A DNA stretch of 20,180 bases, taken from contig JAHFQQ010000021.1 of NCBI GenBank assembly GCA_023259235.1, forward strand, positions 1-20,180, read 5' to 3'. Source of the stretch: Polaromonas sp. GTDB taxonomy: Bacteria; Pseudomonadota; Gammaproteobacteria; Burkholderiales; Burkholderiaceae_C. The position numbers and the translations under genes are program-made. The notes under the pieces were generated by a model. The model saw only the letters and a list, made by a program, of their open reading frames with translations. It did no database searches and had not been told where the DNA came from. Below, one piece after another: positions 14,570 through 20,180 of the stretch (position 1 is its first letter; every line of letters begins with the position of its first letter).

Positions 14570-14596
14570 TGGTCTGCGCCGTGCGAGAGCAGACCA
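14570..14596 (+). other. Second hairpin in the same gap
   Basis: Arms TGGTCTGC (14570-14577) and GCAGACCA (14589-14596) form a perfect 8-bp stem with an 11-nt loop, only 5 nt after the first hairpin. The remaining gap up to 14706 shows no gene. Confidence 0.4.
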
Positions 14597-14706
14597 CCGC
14601 AGCCGTAGCGCGCCATGCCGAAGATTTGCAGCGGTACAGGTCGCCTAACGTTGGAATTTACGCGCCACGAGTGGGTTGCGCAGAGGTTCGCTGACGAAGG
14701 TAGCAC

Positions 14707-15579
14707 GTGACGCAACTGATTATTCTCAACATCTTCAACGGACTGGTGATTGGTGCGTTCTACGCGCTCATGGCTCTCGGCCTTTCGCTGATCATCAACC
14801 TGACCAACGTCATCAACTTTGCCCACGGCGGCTTTCTCGCGCTCGGCGCCTACCTCGCCTACACGCTGGCACCGTACCTCGGCTTCTGGGGCGCGTTGAT
14901 TGTTTCGCCATTCCTCACGGCGCTGATCGGCATTGCCGTCGAGCGAGTGTTGATCCGGCCGCTCTACGTGCGAGACCCGCTTTACGGCCTGTTGCTCACA
15001 TTCGGCCTCGCCTTCGTCATCCAGGATTCGGTACGCATGATCTGGGGCGCGCAGGGCTTGCCATTCAAGGTGCCCGCGATCCTGCAATCTTCGCTCAGTT
15101 CAACGTTATTCTTCCTCACCGGCTACCGCGTCTTCATGGTGGCGCTGGTTGCGATCGTGGTCAGCGCGCTGTTTGTGATCCTCAAAAAGACGCGCCTCGG
15201 TATGCGAATCCGCGCCGGTACGCTCGATCTCGAAATGGTGTCGGCTTTGGGCGTCGACGTGCGCATCCTGCGCAACCTCAATTTCGGCCTGGGCATCTTC
15301 TTCGCCGGTCTAGCCGGCGTGTTGGCGGCCGGCATGCTCGGCCTCACCCCCACCATTGGCGACCAGCTGATCATGCCGAGCTTCGTCGCCGTCATCGTGG
15401 GCGGGTTGGGCAGCCTAGTCGGAACATTGTTCGGGGGCTTGCTGATCGGCGTCGCCTCCGGCGTCGTGACGGTGTTTTTCCCCTCGGCATCGGAGGCCAC
15501 CATCTACGTGATGATGGCGCTCGTGCTGCTGTTTAGGCCCTACGGTCTGTTTGGTGAGGAAGGCGGGACGAAACTGTGA
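14707..15579 (+). CDS. livH: Branched-chain amino acid-type ABC transporter permease LivH
   Basis: Inner-membrane permease of 290 residues, nearly all hydrophobic, about eight membrane segments. The first segments carry GLVIGAFYALMALGLSLI and NVINFAHGGFLALGAY, the LivH hallmark. The cytoplasmic loop for ATPase contact is near residues 165-195 (KKTRLGMRIRA, LGVDV), and the GGLGSLVGTLFGGLLIG segment follows late in the protein. GTG start at 14707 with GAAGG 8 nt before it. Its stop overlaps the livM start by 4 nt. It pairs with LivM to form the channel. Confidence 0.93.
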   Translation: MTQLIILNIFNGLVIGAFYALMALGLSLIINLTNVINFAHGGFLALGAYLAYTLAPYLGFWGALIVSPFLTALIGIAVERVLIRPLYVRDPLYGLLLTFGLAFVIQDSVRMIWGAQGLPFKVPAILQSSLSSTLFFLTGYRVFMVALVAIVVSALFVILKKTRLGMRIRAGTLDLEMVSALGVDVRILRNLNFGLGIFFAGLAGVLAAGMLGLTPTIGDQLIMPSFVAVIVGGLGSLVGTLFGGLLIGVASGVVTVFFPSASEATIYVMMALVLLFRPYGLFGEEGGTKL

Positions 15580-16526
15580 GCAATCGCACGAACCCACGCA
15601 ATTTCGCCTTGGTGATCCTGCTCTGGGTCGCCCTTCTGACGGTGCCGCTCTGGATTGCTCCCGCGGGTGGCTACGTCGACCTTGCTTCCCGCGTGCTGGT
15701 GATCGGCCTTGCCGCGATGGCCACCAACCTGCTGGTTGGCCACTCTGGCGTGATGGCGTTCGGCCACGCCGCCTACTTTGGCCTCAGCGCTTACGCCACC
15801 GGCCTGGTCGTCAAAAACCTGGTACCGAGCACGCCAGTCGGATTCATCGCCGGAATCGTAGTCGGCACCGCGGGCGGCGCTCTGGTCGGCTACCTTTTGT
15901 CCAAGCTGCGCGGTATTTATTTTGCGCTGGCGACGATCGCCTTCGGGCAGGTGTTCTACTTCATCGCCTTTCGCTGGAACGCGGTCACCGGTGGCGACAA
16001 CGGGCTCACCTTCCAGCGCCTGGCGATCGATCTCGGCTTCGCGAACATCGACCTGACCTCGAGCGTCGTCTACTACTACTTCGTGCTGGCCGTGTTCGCC
16101 GTCTGCGCCGTGCTCATGGCCACTTTGCTGCGCTCGCCGTTCGGCCACACGCTGCTCGCCATGCGCGAGAACGAACGGCGCGCCAAATTCCTCGGTATCC
16201 CGGCAAACCGCCACCTGTGGATTGCCTACACCCTCTCGTGCTTCTTCGTGGCCGCCGCCGGGGCGCTCTATGGCATGCTCAACAACTTCGTCAGCCCACA
16301 CGAACTGCATTGGACGCAGTCGGGCGATTTCGTACTCATGGCGGTGATGGGCGGCATGCGATCATTTTGGGGGCCGTTGCTGGGAGCCGCCATCTTCGTG
16401 ATCGCGCAGGATTCGCTTTCCAGCATCACCGACAACTGGATGTTTTACATCGGCATCATCTTCGTGCTGGTGGTACTGTTCATGCCCCGCGGCATCGCTG
16501 GTCTGATGCGGGGAAAAACATCGTGA
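15576..16526 (+). CDS. livM: Branched-chain amino acid-type ABC transporter permease LivM
   Basis: Second permease, 316 residues, GTG start in a GTGA overlap with livH. Hallmarks: GHSGVMAFGHAAYFGLSAYATG (about 51-72, in the LivM position), LRGIYFALATIAFGQVFY, and the ATPase-contact loop AMRENERRAKFLGIPANRHLW (about 193-213). The end GGMRSFWGPLLGAAIFVIAQDSL matches the conserved last membrane segments. The length is normal. Its stop overlaps the livG start by 4 nt, so livH, livM and livG are a tightly coupled translation unit. Confidence 0.93.
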   Translation: MSNRTNPRNFALVILLWVALLTVPLWIAPAGGYVDLASRVLVIGLAAMATNLLVGHSGVMAFGHAAYFGLSAYATGLVVKNLVPSTPVGFIAGIVVGTAGGALVGYLLSKLRGIYFALATIAFGQVFYFIAFRWNAVTGGDNGLTFQRLAIDLGFANIDLTSSVVYYYFVLAVFAVCAVLMATLLRSPFGHTLLAMRENERRAKFLGIPANRHLWIAYTLSCFFVAAAGALYGMLNNFVSPHELHWTQSGDFVLMAVMGGMRSFWGPLLGAAIFVIAQDSLSSITDNWMFYIGIIFVLVVLFMPRGIAGLMRGKTS

Positions 16527-17281
16527 GTCTGCTCGAAGTCCACAACGTCACACAGCGTTTCGGCGCACTTGCCGCGGTGAAGAACGTCTCGCTCAACGTC
16601 GAGGAGGGCGAACTGCACGCCATCATTGGCCCGAACGGCGCGGGCAAAACCACTTTTTTCAACATGATCAGCGGCTTCTACCTGCCGACGGCCGGTCGTA
16701 TCGTCTTCGGCGGCGCCGACGTCACAACCATGCCGCCGCATGAGCGCGTGGGTATGGGCATGGCTCGCACCTTCCAGATCACCGAGGTGTTCCCGGAGCT
16801 CACGGTGCGCGAAAATCTGCGCATCGCGGTCGAAGTCACAGATGGCCTGCGGTTGAAGTTGTTCAGCACGCGGGGCCAGGTTGCAGCCACGGAGCAGCGC
16901 GTCGATGAGCTGCTGGAAATGGGCGCGCTCAAGGCGAACGCCAATCGCCACGTGGGCGAACTCTCGCATGGCGATCAGCGCTCCACCGAAATCATGATGG
17001 CGCTCGCCACTCGGCCGAAGCTGCTGCTGCTGGACGAACCTGCGGCGGGCATGGGCAGTCAGGAAACCTACGACACCGCCGTGTTGATCCGCCGGCTGCA
17101 CCGCAAGCAAAAGCTCACCATCGTGCTCGTAGAACATGACATGCGCGTCATCTTCAATCTCGCCGACCGAATCACCGTGCTGTCCGAGGGTGAAATGCTG
17201 GACCAGGGAACGCCGGACGAAATCGTGGCCAGCGAAAAAGTGCAAGTGGCCTATCTTGGGGAAAAGCGTGAAGGCTCTTGA
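16523..17281 (+). CDS. livG: ABC transporter ATP-binding protein LivG
   Basis: ATPase of 252 residues. Walker A GPNGAGKT (36-43), Q-loop Q85 in ARTFQ, signature LSHGDQR (147-153), Walker B LLLLDEP (167-173), H-loop H205 in VLVEHDM, and the C-terminal LivG-type ending with GTPDEI and VQVAYLG. The LSHGDQ signature differs from the textbook LSGGQ but is usual for this subgroup. A much longer open frame runs back to 15551, but it overlaps livM out of frame; the GTG at 16523 in the GTGA overlap is the start. The end overlaps livF by 14 nt. Confidence 0.94.
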   Translation: MSLLEVHNVTQRFGALAAVKNVSLNVEEGELHAIIGPNGAGKTTFFNMISGFYLPTAGRIVFGGADVTTMPPHERVGMGMARTFQITEVFPELTVRENLRIAVEVTDGLRLKLFSTRGQVAATEQRVDELLEMGALKANANRHVGELSHGDQRSTEIMMALATRPKLLLLDEPAAGMGSQETYDTAVLIRRLHRKQKLTIVLVEHDMRVIFNLADRITVLSEGEMLDQGTPDEIVASEKVQVAYLGEKREGS

Positions 17282-17993
17282 AGTCCACCAACTGAACACG
17301 TATTACGGCAAGAGCCACGTCCTGCACGGCGTCGACCTGGAGGTCGGCGAAGGCGAACTGGTGACGCTGCTGGGCCGCAACGGTGCCGGCAAATCCACCA
17401 CGCTGCGCAGCATCATGGGCCTTACGCCCGCGCACGCCGGTCAGATCCGCATTTTCGGCACCGACTCGACGCACCTGCCGCCCTTCCGCATCGCCCGGCT
17501 CGGTGTCGGCCTGGTACCCGAAGGGCGCCGCGTGTTTTCCCACCTGACGGTCGAGGAGAACCTCAAGGTACCGGTCGACCGCCCGGGACACTGGAACATC
17601 CCTCGCGTCTACGAGCTTTTTCCGCGTCTCGCCGAGCGCAAATACCACATGGGACGACAACTCTCCGGCGGCGAGCAGGAAATGCTCTCCATCGCCCGCG
17701 TGCTGCTGCTGAACCCCAAACTCCTCCTGCTCGACGAACCATCGCAAGGCTTGGCGCCGATCATCGTGCAGAACGTTTTCAAAGTGATTGTCGCTGCGCG
17801 CGAAGCGGGAACGTCGGTTCTGCTAATCGAGCAAAACGTGCGCGCCGCCACTGAAATCGCCGACCGCGCCTACGTGCTCGACCGAGGCGCCATCACCTAC
17901 AGCGGCGCTGCCGCGGAATTTGGCCAGGATGAAAAGCGCGTGCAGGAACTGGCCGGCGCCAGCGCGCAGAAGTGGGAATTCCCGGACGATTGA
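17268..17993 (+). CDS. livF: ABC transporter ATP-binding protein LivF
   Basis: Second ATPase, 241 residues. Walker A GRNGAGKS (36-43), the LivF-type Q-loop region VPEGRRVF (83-90) with Glu where Gln is usual, signature LSGGEQEMLSIAR (132-144), Walker B LLLLDEP (152-158) followed by SQGLAPIIV, and VLLIEQNV (184-191) in place of the H-loop, all typical of LivF. GTG start at 17268 with GGGGAAAAG just upstream, inside the end of livG. It completes the importer: LivF and LivG drive LivH/LivM. Confidence 0.94.
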   Translation: MKALEVHQLNTYYGKSHVLHGVDLEVGEGELVTLLGRNGAGKSTTLRSIMGLTPAHAGQIRIFGTDSTHLPPFRIARLGVGLVPEGRRVFSHLTVEENLKVPVDRPGHWNIPRVYELFPRLAERKYHMGRQLSGGEQEMLSIARVLLLNPKLLLLDEPSQGLAPIIVQNVFKVIVAAREAGTSVLLIEQNVRAATEIADRAYVLDRGAITYSGAAAEFGQDEKRVQELAGASAQKWEFPDD

Positions 17994-18114
17994 GAACTCA
18001 AGCGGCAACCCCACCCCGCGTCCCACGTGCACCACGGTTTCCATGCAGGCAAGCGCGGGTGCGATACACGGCTTCTGCAATCCGAATTACTTGCACTCCG
18101 CGCTCGGCCAGGTA

Positions 18115-18147
18115 CGGGGGATCGGCATGCTCAAGGCCGATCCCCCG
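18115..18147. terminator. Convergent hairpin 1 between importer and CoA-ligase genes
   Basis: Perfect 12-bp stem CGGGGGATCGGC/GCCGATCCCCCG with a 9-nt loop, about 120 nt after livF. A strong GC stem but no T run on either side. Probably ends transcripts or blocks read-through from either direction. Confidence 0.5.
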
Positions 18148-18156
18148 GTGAGCAAC

Positions 18157-18179
18157 TGAATCGCCCCAGGGGCGATTCA
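18157..18179. terminator. Convergent hairpin 2 between importer and CoA-ligase genes
   Basis: A near-perfect palindrome with 11-bp arms TGAATCGCCCC/GGGGCGATTCA around one central A (loop in practice 3-5 nt), 9 nt after the first hairpin. The rest of the 253-nt gap (17994-18246) shows no gene. Confidence 0.5.
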
Positions 18180-18246
18180 AGTAGCTAATGAGGCTGATTT
18201 GAATGCCAATTTCCAGGCAGTGCAGCAAGCATGGCTGTACGCCCGC

Positions 18247-19935
<1,689 letters not shown>

Positions 19936-19963
19936 CAGGTCCTCCCACAGTGGTTATCGCACC

Positions 19964-19990
19964 AGTATAGGAGCCCCTGCAGGCGCTCAA
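19964..19990 (-). promoter_or_regulatory. Likely promoter of the CoA-ligase gene
   Basis: On the minus strand TTGAGC (19985-19990) and TATACT (19964-19969, 5 of 6 consensus) are 15 bp apart, slightly short. They lie about 30 nt before the start codon, which leaves a short leader holding the GGAGG site. Confidence 0.45.
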
Positions 19991-20085
19991 GGTGGGTAAA
20001 GACCCTCAGATAGAGTGGTCCGCCTACCCAAATCAATGCCCGTCAAAAGAAGAAGCCGTGAAAACCATGGCGACTGCAAAGTAGC

Positions 20086-20180
20086 TCAGGCCAGACGTTC
20101 GCGCACCTGTTTTGCTTGCGCCAGCTGTATATCGCGCCGCAGGGCGACGCCATTCTTCACCGCCTGTACTTCGACCGTCA
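20086..20180 (-). CDS. C-terminal end of an unidentified protein (runs off window)
   Basis: The minus strand is open from the window edge to a TGA at 20086-20088. The last 30 residues read TVEVQAVKNGVALRRD, then IQLAQAKQVRERLA, a plausible strand plus amphipathic helix. That is too little to name a family. It is on the same strand and upstream of the CoA-ligase gene, separated by 150 nt containing that gene's promoter. Confidence 0.45.
   Translation of the reverse strand, partial: TVEVQAVKNGVALRRDIQLAQAKQVRERLA

Noticed and set aside
16964..16984. LivG signature LSHGDQR as a broken ABC motif
   Set aside because: This variant is normal in the LivG/UrtD subgroup.
15551..17281. A 576-residue fusion protein ending in LivG
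   Set aside because: The first 324 codons overlap livM in another frame and have no family features; the real LivG starts at 16523.

Overview
The window is GC-rich, densely packed proteobacterial DNA. Gene content, GTG starts with 4-nt GTGA overlaps and protein style suggest a betaproteobacterium of the order Burkholderiales, most likely Comamonadaceae; this is inferred from family resemblance only, as there is no rRNA or tRNA here. No transposase, tRNA, rRNA or CRISPR array was seen.

Layout. (1) 1-1649: the end of an OmpR-type response regulator and a complete heavy-metal-type sensor kinase. (2) 1650-2926: a gene-poor stretch with a possible small pseudogene, a nitrobindin-like heme-binding beta-barrel protein and the N-terminal stub of an NAD(P)-dependent dehydrogenase. 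(3) 2927-8834, minus strand: a six-gene run, in transcription order a ferric-reductase-like membrane flavocytochrome, a secreted PepSY protein, a secreted DUF2271 protein, a large PepSY-membrane/flavodoxin/NADPH-reductase fusion, ApbE (FAD:protein FMN transferase) and a small exported protein. (4) 8943-11333, plus strand and divergent: a second secreted PepSY protein, a response regulator and a PhoQ-like sensor kinase, all overlapping. The divergent promoter region carries a direct repeat TTCATC-N5-TTCATC, the geometry expected of an OmpR-family operator. (5) 11334-13071: decayed remains of a tricarboxylate transport locus (tctD, tctE and tctA fragments). (6) 13224-17993: a complete LIV-type (branched-chain amino acid/amide family) ABC importer: binding protein, two permeases and two ATPases. 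(7) 18247-19935, minus: a long-chain fatty-acid-CoA ligase converging on the importer, with hairpins between. (8) 20086-20180, minus: the C-terminal end of an unidentified gene.

How the parts may work together. Regions 3 and 4 look like one regulated unit: two membrane proteins able to take electrons from cytoplasmic NAD(P)H through FAD/FMN and probably heme, exported PepSY and DUF2271 proteins, an FMN transferase, and a two-component system whose own operon begins with a periplasmic PepSY protein. This is the most interesting system in the window: a candidate flavin/heme-based transmembrane electron export or metal (ferric) reduction module. Its substrate cannot be read from sequence. The importer is intact and ordinary; the tct remnants upstream show that this locus has lost another organic-acid uptake system.
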